64,000 nt of DNA, from positions 62,001-126,000 of the forward strand of contig JAJFKV010000071.1 in NCBI GenBank assembly GCA_021773055.1, in the 5' to 3' direction. A program made the position numbers and the translations under genes. The notes beneath the pieces are model-generated. The model was not told the origin of the DNA. It did not search any database and was given only the letters and a program-made list of their open reading frames with translations. Numbering within the stretch: position 1 is the first letter of the stretch; every line of letters begins with the position of its first letter. The DNA comes from Woeseiaceae bacterium. Lineage in GTDB: Bacteria; Pseudomonadota; Gammaproteobacteria; Steroidobacterales; Woeseiaceae. This document shows positions 45,824 through 53,939 of this stretch, piece by piece.

Positions 45824-46534
45824 GTGATTAACAAGCAATACACATCGGTCGCAGAAGCCGTTGCGGATATACCGGACGGGGCGACCGTTATGGTCGGTGG
45901 CTTCGGTGCATCGGGCAGTCCAATAGAACTGCTGCACGCGTTAATTGATCACGGCGCGAAGGACCTTATCGTGATCAATAACAATACCGGTAACGGCGAA
46001 GTCGGTCTGGCCGCGCTGATCGGCAACGGACAGGTCAGCAAGATGATCTGTTCGTTCCCGCGGTCGAGCCAGTCCAGGGTGTTCCCGAAGTTGTACCGGG
46101 AAGGCAAGGTCGCGCTCGACATCGTCCCGCAGGGAACGCTCGCCGAGCGCATTCGTGCTGCGGGCGCAGGCGTGCCCGCGTTCTACACACCCACGACCGT
46201 GAATACGATTCTGGCCGAGGGCAAGGAACACCGCGAATTCGACGGACGCACCTACGTCATGGAACCGTGGCTCAAAGCAGACTACGCATTAATAAAGTGC
46301 GAGATCGCCGACCCGCTGGGCAACCTGATGTTCAACAAAACGGCACGCAATTTCAGCCCGCTGATGTGCATGGCAGCGAAAACGACCATCGTGCAAACGA
46401 AATCGCTCGTTGGCCGTGGCGACATCAACCCCGAGCATGTGGTTACGCCGGGCATATTCGTGAACCGAATTATTGAGGTCACTGACCCTATTCATGAAGA
46501 CGTCCTCATCGCCGAAGGGAGGACGTACCCATGA
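45824..46534 (+). CDS. 3-oxoacid/3-oxoadipate CoA-transferase subunit A
   Basis: A 236-residue family I CoA-transferase alpha subunit, which binds CoA. It starts with a GTG preceded by GGGAG and has TVMVGGFGASGSPIELLHALIDHG, VINNNTGNGEVGLAALI, the PQGTLAERIRAAGAGVPAFYTPT stretch and the C-terminal VVTPGIFVNRIIEV. Length and motifs fit the PcaI/ScoA group that moves CoA from succinyl-CoA onto 3-oxoadipate, acetoacetate or similar acids. It overlaps subunit B by four bases. Together with the 3-oxoadipyl-CoA-type thiolase two genes on, 3-oxoadipate is a sensible substrate, though acetoacetate cannot be excluded. Confidence 0.93.
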   Translation: MINKQYTSVAEAVADIPDGATVMVGGFGASGSPIELLHALIDHGAKDLIVINNNTGNGEVGLAALIGNGQVSKMICSFPRSSQSRVFPKLYREGKVALDIVPQGTLAERIRAAGAGVPAFYTPTTVNTILAEGKEHREFDGRTYVMEPWLKADYALIKCEIADPLGNLMFNKTARNFSPLMCMAAKTTIVQTKSLVGRGDINPEHVVTPGIFVNRIIEVTDPIHEDVLIAEGRTYP

Positions 46535-47169
46535 GCTGGACCAGAGAAGAAATGGCCGCACGTGCTGCACAAGATATCCCGGATGGCTCGTACGTCAATC
46601 TCGGCATCGGCATTCCTGAACTGATTGCCCAGTTCGTACCCGAAGGCCGGGAGTTTATTTATCACACTGAGAACGGCCTGCTCGGCATGGGCCCTCCCCC
46701 GGCCGAAGAAAAACGTGACCTCGACCTGATGAACGCCGGTAAGAAATATGTGACAGCACTACCCGGCGCTGCGTATTTCCATCACGCCGACAGCTTCAGC
46801 ATGATTCGCGGCGGTCACATCGATGTGTGCGTACTGGGCACGATGCAGGTCGCAGCCAACGGCGATATCGCCAACTGGTCCACCGGAGCACCGGACGCTA
46901 TACCGGCCGTCGGTGGCGCTATGGACCTGGTACAGGGCGTGAAAAACATCTTTGTAGTAACACAGCACACGACCAAAACCGGTGACCCGAAACTCGTTGA
47001 AATATGCAGCTATCCATTGACCGGTGCAGGTGTCGTGTCGCGCATCTTTACAGACATTGCTGTAGTTGACGTTACGGACAAAGGATTTCAGGTCGTCGAA
47101 CTGGCGCCCGGGGTGACTTTCGAAGAAGTACAGGAAAAGACCGGCGCGCCCATCTTGCCGGCAGCCTAG
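46531..47169 (+). CDS. 3-oxoacid/3-oxoadipate CoA-transferase subunit B
   Basis: A 212-residue beta subunit of the family I CoA-transferase. The catalytic glutamate is in HTENGLLGMGPPP, where it forms the glutamyl-CoA thioester. Other family features are DGSYVNLGIGIPELIAQFVPEG, IRGGHIDVCVLGTMQV and the CSYPLTGAGVVSRIFTDIAV end. It overlaps subunit A by four bases and the thiolase follows after 12 bases. As with subunit A, the acid substrate is inferred only from context. Confidence 0.93.
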   Translation: MSWTREEMAARAAQDIPDGSYVNLGIGIPELIAQFVPEGREFIYHTENGLLGMGPPPAEEKRDLDLMNAGKKYVTALPGAAYFHHADSFSMIRGGHIDVCVLGTMQVAANGDIANWSTGAPDAIPAVGGAMDLVQGVKNIFVVTQHTTKTGDPKLVEICSYPLTGAGVVSRIFTDIAVVDVTDKGFQVVELAPGVTFEEVQEKTGAPILPAA

Positions 47170-47181
47170 AGGAATAGGAAC

Positions 47182-48384
47182 ATGACTGACGTATTCATAT
47201 GTGATGGCATCCGGACCCCGGTCGGACGCTACGGCGGTGGGCTCGCTGCCGTCCGCACCGACGACCTGGCGGCGATTCCAATCGCGGCATTGATGGAACG
47301 CAACCGGGGCGTTGACTGGGCCGCCGTTGAGGACGTGATGCTTGGCTGCGCGAACCAGGCCGGCGAAGACAACCGCAATGTTGCACGCATGGCCAGCTTG
47401 CTGGCGGGGCTCCCGCAGGAAGTCGCGGCCAGCACCATCAATCGGCTGTGTGGCTCCGGACTAAACGCTGTAGGCAACTGTGCCAATGCCATTCGTGCCG
47501 GCGAAGGTGACTTGATGATTGCGGGCGGCGTAGAAAGCATGTCGCGATCGCCGTTTGTCATCGGCAAATCCGACAGTGCATTTGGCCGTGCGCAAACCCT
47601 GTACGACACAACGATGGGCTGGCGCTTCATCAACAAGAAGCTGGACGCGAAATACGGCAGCGAAGCGATGCCGCAAACCGCCGAGAATCTCGCGGCCGAG
47701 AAATCGATCAGTCGTGAAGACCAGGACAAGTTCGCGTTGTGGAGCCAGGAAAAAGCCGCTGCGGCACAGCAGGATGGCCGGCTTGCCGGCGAGATCACTC
47801 CGGTATCAGTGCCGCGACGCAAACAGGACCCGCTCATCGTTGATACCGATGAACACCCGCGAAACACGTCGCTCGAGAAGCTCGCGGCTTTGCGGGCGAT
47901 TTTTCCGGACGGAACCGTCACGGCGGGCAATGCATCGGGCCTCAACGATGGCGCTGCAGCCCTGCTGCTAGCGTCAGAAGCGGGTGCGGCGAAACACAAG
48001 CTCACACCAAAGGCGCGGGTACTGGGCATGGCTGTCGCCGGCGTACCCCCGCGGATCATGGGCATCGGCCCCGTCCCGGCAACGCAGAAACTGCTGCGGC
48101 GCCTGAACCTGACGCTGGACGACTTCGATGTTCTCGAATTTAACGAAGCGTTTTCGGCACAGGCCCTCGCGTGCACGAGGGAACTCGGTCTTGCAGATGA
48201 CGACTCGAGAATTAACACGCGTGGTGGCGCGATAGCACTGGGCCATCCTCTTGGCATGAGTGGTGCGCGTCTCGCTATTACAGCAATGGACCAGCTTTAC
48301 TTAGGTGGCGGCAAACTCGCACTGTGCACAATGTGTATCGGCGTCGGCCAGGGTATTGCCATCGTTATCGAGTCACAGACGTAG
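47182..48384 (+). CDS. Acetyl-CoA acyltransferase, 3-oxoadipyl-CoA thiolase-like
   Basis: A 400-residue thiolase. The nucleophile cysteine is C90 in INRLCGSGLNAV, the histidine H355 in GGAIALGHPLGMSGAR and the second cysteine C385 in CTMCIGVGQG. The C-terminal CTMCIGVGQGIA and the start VFICDGIRTPVGRYGG-L resemble PcaF/PaaJ 3-oxoadipyl-CoA thiolases more than PhaA acetoacetyl-CoA thiolases, although I cannot run a tree. It would cleave 3-oxoadipyl-CoA to succinyl-CoA and acetyl-CoA. It lies between the CoA-transferase and the aminotransferase genes. Confidence 0.9.
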   Translation: MTDVFICDGIRTPVGRYGGGLAAVRTDDLAAIPIAALMERNRGVDWAAVEDVMLGCANQAGEDNRNVARMASLLAGLPQEVAASTINRLCGSGLNAVGNCANAIRAGEGDLMIAGGVESMSRSPFVIGKSDSAFGRAQTLYDTTMGWRFINKKLDAKYGSEAMPQTAENLAAEKSISREDQDKFALWSQEKAAAAQQDGRLAGEITPVSVPRRKQDPLIVDTDEHPRNTSLEKLAALRAIFPDGTVTAGNASGLNDGAAALLLASEAGAAKHKLTPKARVLGMAVAGVPPRIMGIGPVPATQKLLRRLNLTLDDFDVLEFNEAFSAQALACTRELGLADDDSRINTRGGAIALGHPLGMSGARLAITAMDQLYLGGGKLALCTMCIGVGQGIAIVIESQT

Positions 48385-48393
48385 GCGAAGAAG

Positions 48394-49722
48394 ATGGATT
48401 CAATTGACACAATAGCGGCTCTGAATAAAGCAATTGAGGATGCACGCGAACGGTATAGAGCTGCGAACCCTTTGAGCGGCGCGGCCGAAGAAAACGCGTT
48501 GCAGTATCTGCCGGGCGGCAACACCCGATCGGTTCTGCACTTTGAGCCTTTCCCCCTGACGATGGTGTCCGGAGAAGGCGCCGAAGTAACCGACCTCGAC
48601 GGTCACCATTACGCGGACTTCGTCGGCGAGTACTCGGCGGGCCTGTTCGGTCATTCCGATCCACGCGTCAGGGCCGCGATCGAAGAGGCGCTCGACACTG
48701 GCATCGCAATGGGAGCCCCAACAAATTACGAGAGGACACTCGCCGGCTTGCTGTGCGAGCGATTCCCCGCACTTGAGCAGGTACGTTTCTGTAACTCAGG
48801 CACCGAAGCCAACCTCATGGCGTTGACGACGGCCTGCGCCGTAACAGGGCGCAACAAATTAATGGCGTTCCGTGATTCGTACCACGGCGGTGTCATCAAA
48901 TTTCCGGGCGGCAACTGTGAGCTGAATGTTCCGTTCGATTTCGTGCTTTCTGACTTCAACGACATCGAGGGTACAAAGGCTCTGATTCGTGAGCATGGCG
49001 ACGATCTCGCCGCCGTTATCATCGAACCAATCCTGGGGGCCGGCGGCAACATCCCCGGCGACCGGGAGTTCCTGAACATGCTTCGGGAGCTCACGACCGA
49101 CGTCGGCGCGCTCCTGATCTTCGACGAAATCAAGACAGCCCGTCTGGGTGCGGCGGGTGTGCAAGGCATGCTCGATTTCACGCCTGACCTCACGACCGTA
49201 GGCAAGTTTATTGCCGGCGGTTTGCCAACAGGCGTCTTCGGCGGTCGTGCCGACCTGATGGCGCGATACGACCCGCGGCATGGCCGTGGCTGGAATCACG
49301 CCGGAACGTTCAATAACAACGTGTGCTCCATGGCTGCCGGCTGCGCGGCGATGGGTGAAGTGTTTACGTCAGAAAGAGCAGATGAGTTCCTGAAATGGTC
49401 GGAAGCGTTTCGCCTGTCGCTTAACGAGATGTTCGCGGAGCGCGACGTACCGATGTACGCCAACGGCATGGGCTCAATGATCGCCATTCACTTCTCGAAA
49501 GTGGCGACGAAGTCACCGGCCCATATCACGGCTGGATGCCAGTCGCTGCGGCCGTTGCTGCACATGGAAATGCTGCTCGAAGACGTACTCATCTGTAAAC
49601 GCGGCGACTTCTTCCTGTCGCTGCCAATGGGCGAGTCTCATCTGACGAAGGCACGTGACGCGCTCGGGACATTTATCGATAAACACAAACATCTGATCGA
49701 GGATGTATTGGCATCGCAGTGA
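48394..49722 (+). CDS. Class III aminotransferase, glutamate-1-semialdehyde aminomutase-like
   Basis: A 442-residue PLP enzyme. The PLP lysine is K271 in TTVGKFIAGG, with the Asp that binds the ring nitrogen in LLIFDEIKTAR and the SGTEAN motif at about 135-140. It has the GSAM-like start YLPGGNTRSVLHF, typical of the branch that contains glutamate-1-semialdehyde aminomutase and beta-phenylalanine-type beta-transaminases. A haem-pathway HemL role is unlikely here because of the catabolic operon. A beta-amino acid transaminase, for example on 3-aminoadipate or beta-lysine, would join the aminomutase to the CoA-transferase. Substrate is inference. Confidence 0.88.
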   Translation: MDSIDTIAALNKAIEDARERYRAANPLSGAAEENALQYLPGGNTRSVLHFEPFPLTMVSGEGAEVTDLDGHHYADFVGEYSAGLFGHSDPRVRAAIEEALDTGIAMGAPTNYERTLAGLLCERFPALEQVRFCNSGTEANLMALTTACAVTGRNKLMAFRDSYHGGVIKFPGGNCELNVPFDFVLSDFNDIEGTKALIREHGDDLAAVIIEPILGAGGNIPGDREFLNMLRELTTDVGALLIFDEIKTARLGAAGVQGMLDFTPDLTTVGKFIAGGLPTGVFGGRADLMARYDPRHGRGWNHAGTFNNNVCSMAAGCAAMGEVFTSERADEFLKWSEAFRLSLNEMFAERDVPMYANGMGSMIAIHFSKVATKSPAHITAGCQSLRPLLHMEMLLEDVLICKRGDFFLSLPMGESHLTKARDALGTFIDKHKHLIEDVLASQ

Positions 49723-49749
49723 AGCCCGCTCTTAACCAGAGGTATGGAT

Positions 49750-50886
49750 ATGCGTGTAGTAATCTTGGGTGGTGGACTAGTTGGCGGACCCATGGCGTTC
49801 GACCTGGCGAAGAACGGGGAATTCGAAGTAACCGTAGTCGACAGGGACCAGGCGTGCCTGGCCATGATTGTGAAGGAGCACCCCGAAATTGACGTGCTCC
49901 AGGAAGATCTCTCCAACCCTGAAACGGTTTCGAAGCTGGTAGCACCGTTCGACCTCGTCGTAAACTCGGTTCCGGGTTTCATGGGGTATGAAACGGCCAA
50001 GGCCATCATCAAGGCCGGCAAAGACAGTGTCTGTATCGCATTCTACGAAGAAGATCCGTTCAGCCTGGATCAGCTGGCAAGAGACCACGACGTCAGCATG
50101 ATTATGGACTGTGGTGTCTATCCGGGCATGGGCAGCGCGCTGATCATGCATGCAGCGCAACAGTTGGATAGTGTGGACACTGTATTGACGTACGTTGGCG
50201 GCCTGCCCGAAGTTAGAGAGTGGCCCAGCCAGTACAAGGCGTTGTTCTCACCGATCGATGTCATCGAGGAGTACGTCCGACCGGCACGTTACAAGGAAAA
50301 TGGATTTGACGTGGTACGACCCGCCCTTTCCGACCCCGAGTTCATTTCCTTTCCCGGCATAGGCACGCTCGAGGCTTTCAATACGGACGGCCTGAGAACC
50401 CTGGCCAAGACCATCGACGCGCCCAACATGAAAGAAAAGACGCTGCGGTATCCCGGACACATCGAAGCGATGGCCATTCTTCGGGAACTGGGATTCTTCA
50501 ATAAGGAGAAGATCCTGGAGTTCGATGGCGTCAAAGTCAGCCCTATGGATCTGACCGGCAAGGTACTGTTCCCGAACTGGCAGCTACAGAAGGGCGAGCC
50601 GGACATCATGATTTTTGAATCGATAGTCAAAGGATTGAAGGACGGTGAACCGAAGACGTACAGGATCGAGATGTATGATCGGTATTGCCCGGAAACGGAC
50701 GTGAACTCGATGGCCCGCACTACCGGCTACACGGCAACCGTCGCCCTGCGGATGCTGGCGAATGGAACCTACACGCACAAAGGCATTTCACCTCCCGAAT
50801 ATATGGGCCAGGATCCCGAGTGCGTCACGTTCATGCTGAACCACCTGAACGACAAAGGCGTGCATTGGGAGCTTAAGGCCGCCTGA
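49750..50886 (+). CDS. Lysine 6-dehydrogenase-like (saccharopine dehydrogenase family) enzyme
   Basis: A 378-residue NAD(P)-dependent oxidoreductase. The Rossmann motif GGGLVGGP is at the N-terminus. The remainder shows the pattern of Geobacillus L-lysine 6-dehydrogenase: CGVYPGMGSALIM, TYVGGLPEVREWP, FSPIDVIEEYVRPA, GTLEAFNTDGLRTL, LRYPGHIEAMAILREL and MARTTGYTATVAL with KGISPPEYMG. That enzyme removes the 6-amino group of lysine to give the semialdehyde. I chose the ATG at 49750, which has GAGG seven bases upstream; an ATG six bases earlier is too close to it. It closes the five-gene operon; lysine or beta-lysine are plausible substrates. Confidence 0.85.
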   Translation: MRVVILGGGLVGGPMAFDLAKNGEFEVTVVDRDQACLAMIVKEHPEIDVLQEDLSNPETVSKLVAPFDLVVNSVPGFMGYETAKAIIKAGKDSVCIAFYEEDPFSLDQLARDHDVSMIMDCGVYPGMGSALIMHAAQQLDSVDTVLTYVGGLPEVREWPSQYKALFSPIDVIEEYVRPARYKENGFDVVRPALSDPEFISFPGIGTLEAFNTDGLRTLAKTIDAPNMKEKTLRYPGHIEAMAILRELGFFNKEKILEFDGVKVSPMDLTGKVLFPNWQLQKGEPDIMIFESIVKGLKDGEPKTYRIEMYDRYCPETDVNSMARTTGYTATVALRMLANGTYTHKGISPPEYMGQDPECVTFMLNHLNDKGVHWELKAA

Positions 50887-50947
50887 TAGTCTTTCGCGTT
50901 GCGGCGTCGTACTCTGACGGCAAGCCATACGCTTGGCGCAAGCACTC

Positions 50948-51403
50948 TTATAAGTTGATGCTCGACAGTACATTGGCCGACAAGAACCGCTTGCCTTCCA
51001 TTACCGCGCGGACGCCACGCACCAACTCACTCGGAGGCGCGTCTTTTCGTATGTAAGCGTTCGCCCCTGCGTCCAGGACTTTGCGGACCAGTTCGCTCGT
51101 ACATCGGGAAGTCAGGACAATAATCTTGATGGTGTCGTCAAATGCCTTCAGGTCCGGTATCAAGGTCAGCCCGGTGCGATCCGGCAAGTCCATATCGGTA
51201 ATTACAACATCGGGACTGGTATCGCGAACAACCCGCAAACCATCGCCACAATTTCCAGCTTCACCGACCACGCTGAACTCATCTTGCACACTCAAAATCA
51301 GCCGCAATCCGTTGCGAAGTATCGTGTGATCCTCAACCAGGACAATGGTGGTCTGTCCAGCCAGTTCGGCCGAACCGGATTCTTTTTTTGAGTCGTCAGG
51401 CAT
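50948..51403 (-). CDS. Receiver-only response regulator
   Basis: A 151-residue protein made of one receiver domain (about 18-140), with the acidic pocket VLVEDHTILRNGLRLIL, the phosphoacceptor Asp in VVITDMDLPDRTG, and the Thr and Lys switch residues in VLTSR and YIRKDAPP. The sequence resembles the NarL/FixJ receiver but ends after it with KRFLSANVLSSINL, where a LuxR-type DNA-binding domain would begin, so it has no output domain. No histidine kinase is near. The kinase-HDOD gene lies upstream on the same strand with 154 bases between, so a partnership is possible. Confidence 0.9.
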   Translation of the reverse strand: MPDDSKKESGSAELAGQTTIVLVEDHTILRNGLRLILSVQDEFSVVGEAGNCGDGLRVVRDTSPDVVITDMDLPDRTGLTLIPDLKAFDDTIKIIVLTSRCTSELVRKVLDAGANAYIRKDAPPSELVRGVRAVMEGKRFLSANVLSSINL

Positions 51404-51480
51404 TGCTACCGATGTTCCTTGTACTTCATCTTCTATGCCGCGACCTCAACATCGAATGCAGGGATCTCGAGCAAGCACGA

Positions 51481-51486
51481 ATTATA
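51481..51486 (-). promoter_or_regulatory. Predicted -10 box for the receiver protein gene
   Basis: A perfect TATAAT on the minus strand, 78 bases before the receiver gene start, in the 154-base gap after the kinase-HDOD gene. No convincing -35 is seen. Confidence 0.4.
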
Positions 51487-51557
51487 CACTGAAGGTTCGG
51501 CCGGGGTCTTGGCAAATGGGGCATCCTGGACCATCCGGTCCAAATATAAACGCCGGT

Positions 51558-53411
51558 CTACCCTGCTGCCGGCAGCTCGGCCGATGTCGAACCCATCTCT
51601 GTCGAATTAGCTGCAGTATCATTGGCCGCAGCCATTTCTTGTTGAACATCCAACCAGGATTGCATTCTCTGACAGTATTCACTCGATGATGCATCCATCT
51701 CGAAAATTGGGGCGAACTGCTGCAGTTTCTCAAAACACGCCGTGACGAGCTGTTGGCAATATTCCAGATCGAGGGAAAAGCTGGGCTCGAAACGCAACAG
51801 GAGTTCGAGCATCGCAGACTGAACATCATCGCACTCAAAATGTTGAAACAGATCGCACAGTTCGTTCGCAAATACCGCGCAATCCCGAAGTTTTTCCGCT
51901 TCGCTCTCTGGCGCTGCAAGTTTGCCTCTAGGAAGACCGCGAATTGACTCGATAATTGAGCCGGGAAGATTCCAGGTTTTTGCGACAGCCGCCCCCAGAT
52001 CGGAATAACAAACCCCAAGCACACCGCGTGCTGCTGCCCACTTGTTGAGGTTTTCGCTTTTCTGAAGTTTATTTATGTCCTCAAATTCCTCGGTGAAGTA
52101 ATACATCACAAGATTTTCGCCAAGGTTCTGACACATGCCGCAGATAAACGCTTCTTCCGCACCAGGCAATCTCTCTCGTTGCGCCAGATGTCTGGAGATC
52201 AGACCGCTCATAAATGACTTGATCATTGAGTCCTTCAATACGGCCGAATCGCCTTTCATGTGACCGAACAGGAAGAGGCTGTTTGCGGTCATTCGTACCT
52301 GTTCGATACCCAGAAAAACGACAGCTTGCGAGACATTCGTTATCTCCGCGACACGCGTGCCGTAATAAGCGGAGTTTACGAGTTTGAGAAGCTTCGCGGT
52401 GAGCGCGAAATCACGCAGGATTACATTGGCCAGTTTGTCCGCATTGGAATTACTAGTGTCTTCCGTTAGCCGATTGATGTCCGACAATGTACGAGAAATC
52501 GTCGGGAAATCGCCGGTGCGCTGCATGCGCCGCAATAAAAAATCGATCGTACTGTGGTTTGATCCGGCAGAGTCCGACTTGCCGGCGAGCCCGGCCTCAT
52601 TTAAGAACAGCTCGAAAGCTTCGCCCATTACCGAGCAATCGGCATAACGACCTTCGCGGCGTTTCTCAAAGGCACCAGAAAGAAAACGGGCAAATGCGGC
52701 CCCTTTTAGGCTCTTCATAATCGGAGAATAGTCGACGTCTCCACGGATTATCTTGATTTGGATTTGTTCGAGGGTCTGACCCTGCATCGCACGTTGGCCA
52801 GCTACAATTTCATAAAAAGTACTGCCCAACGCAAATACGTCGGTCCACGGACCCAACGGCTTTCCTTCAAAATGCTCGGGAGCCATGTAGCGCAATGTAC
52901 CGCTTGTGAACTCTCGCGGTTCACGGGCGATATCCACATACTGCGACAGGCCAAAGTCCATTACGCGCGGCATTCCGTCGGCAGCAACCAGCACGTTTCT
53001 CGGACTCAGATCCAGATGCAGGATTTCCTTGGCGTGTGCCGCGGCGAGTGCCTTCACAATTGACGAAATCAGCGGCACGGCCTCCTCTATCGAAAATGCA
53101 CCCTTGGCCTTCAGAATCTGCGCCAGTGTTTTTCCCTCAACGTACTCGAACACCAGATATGGTCCCGCGATGCACTGCCCAGCGTCGAATATGGGGATGA
53201 TATGGGGGTGCTTTAATCGACTCGATATCCGTGCTTCCAGTGGCGTACCGTCTTCCGCCATGCTGCACAATTCGGCATTTGTTTCGGTCAAGACCTTAAT
53301 TGCTACATGGCGATCCAGAGTTGGATCACGCGCCAGGTATACCGCTCCTTGCGAACCCTTGCCGACAGACCGGATCAGCTCATATCGACCGATCTTTTGA
53401 ACTGTGCTCAC
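51558..53411 (-). CDS. Ser/Thr kinase-like protein fused to an HDOD domain
   Basis: A 617-residue fusion. Residues about 8-270 are a Hanks-type kinase domain with VGKGSQGAVYLARD, VAIKVL and MDFGLSQ, but the catalytic loop reads HLDLSPRN rather than HRDLKPxN: the Arg before Asp and the loop Lys are replaced. Activity is possible but uncertain. Residues about 300-500 are an HDOD domain (FPTISRTLSDINRLTED, AKLLKLVNSAYYG, AVVFLGIEQVR, FICGMCQNLGENL), a domain linked to signalling and motility. I chose the GTG at 53411, with GGGG seven bases upstream, just before the kinase domain. No membrane helix is seen. Confidence 0.9.
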   Translation of the reverse strand: MSTVQKIGRYELIRSVGKGSQGAVYLARDPTLDRHVAIKVLTETNAELCSMAEDGTPLEARISSRLKHPHIIPIFDAGQCIAGPYLVFEYVEGKTLAQILKAKGAFSIEEAVPLISSIVKALAAAHAKEILHLDLSPRNVLVAADGMPRVMDFGLSQYVDIAREPREFTSGTLRYMAPEHFEGKPLGPWTDVFALGSTFYEIVAGQRAMQGQTLEQIQIKIIRGDVDYSPIMKSLKGAAFARFLSGAFEKRREGRYADCSVMGEAFELFLNEAGLAGKSDSAGSNHSTIDFLLRRMQRTGDFPTISRTLSDINRLTEDTSNSNADKLANVILRDFALTAKLLKLVNSAYYGTRVAEITNVSQAVVFLGIEQVRMTANSLFLFGHMKGDSAVLKDSMIKSFMSGLISRHLAQRERLPGAEEAFICGMCQNLGENLVMYYFTEEFEDINKLQKSENLNKWAAARGVLGVCYSDLGAAVAKTWNLPGSIIESIRGLPRGKLAAPESEAEKLRDCAVFANELCDLFQHFECDDVQSAMLELLLRFEPSFSLDLEYCQQLVTACFEKLQQFAPIFEMDASSSEYCQRMQSWLDVQQEMAAANDTAANSTEMGSTSAELPAAG

Positions 53412-53550
53412 TGTCGTACCCCGTTCACCTTGATGCGCAAAGCCGCCGTACGGACGAACATATCGAATGACGCTGCGGCGGCACCCAATATGTTTGATCC
53501 TCAACTTATCTTAGCGGCAGCTCGCGCATAAACCTTAGGTCGACAACGAG

Positions 53551-53937
53551 TTACTTGCGGGTGTAATAGGCCTTATCGGGAAGAACGTGCCGCACGCCAC
53601 CCTGGGGATTCGAGGAATCACCTTTGTAACGGGGAATTAGATGGATATGGACATGGAATATGCTTTGTCCTGCGGCCGCATTTACGTTCACGCCTACGTT
53701 GTAGCCAGCGGGACTGAATTCTTCGTCCAGTTTCACCTTTTCGGCAGCGATCAACTCCATGCAGGCAGTCGCCTCTTCAGGAGTTAGGTCGAAGAAGTTG
53801 GCACAGTGCCGAAACGGGATAATCAGGGAATGACCCGGGCTGACGGGGTAGCTGTCGCGCGAGCTGTAAGCAAGCGCATTACTCCCCGTCACCCCGCGTG
53901 GTGTGCAAAAAAGGCAAGGGTCGTTCGGATCACTCAC
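53551..53937 (-). CDS. HIT-family (histidine triad) nucleotide hydrolase/transferase in the apr operon
   Basis: A 128-residue histidine triad protein. The triad HVHIHLIP has the catalytic histidines at 95, 97 and 99, and the N-terminal CLFC (8-11) with later histidines matches a zinc-binding HIT subgroup. HIT proteins cleave nucleoside monophosphates linked to phosphate, amine or sulfate, and the superfamily includes enzymes acting on adenylylsulfate (APS). I chose a GTG start two bases after the aprA stop codon, so it is translated with aprA. Position next to the APS-forming enzyme suggests a role in APS turnover, but this is inference; a housekeeping purine-phosphoramidase role is the alternative. 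Confidence 0.85.
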   Translation of the reverse strand: MSDPNDPCLFCTPRGVTGSNALAYSSRDSYPVSPGHSLIIPFRHCANFFDLTPEEATACMELIAAEKVKLDEEFSPAGYNVGVNVNAAAGQSIFHVHIHLIPRYKGDSSNPQGGVRHVLPDKAYYTRK

Positions 53938-53939
53938 CG

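Noticed and set aside
47229-48257. Long minus-strand open frame opposite the thiolase
   Set aside because: Composition is Ser/Arg/Ala-rich as expected for the antisense of a GC-rich gene, and the thiolase on the plus strand has all active-site motifs.
48394-49722. HemL (haem pathway glutamate-1-semialdehyde aminomutase)
   Set aside because: The fold and motifs are of that branch, but it sits in a catabolic operon between a thiolase and a LysDH-like gene, and no haem genes are near; a transaminase is more likely.
51482-52024. Separate minus-strand gene at the end of the kinase-HDOD gene
   Set aside because: It overlaps the kinase-HDOD gene in another frame over most of its length, with no family motif; the HDOD frame is continuous and convincing.
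52770-52785. GGGTCTGACCC palindrome as a second copy of the 23.1 kb repeat
   Set aside because: It lies inside the kinase coding sequence, the stem is shorter and flanks do not match; chance similarity.
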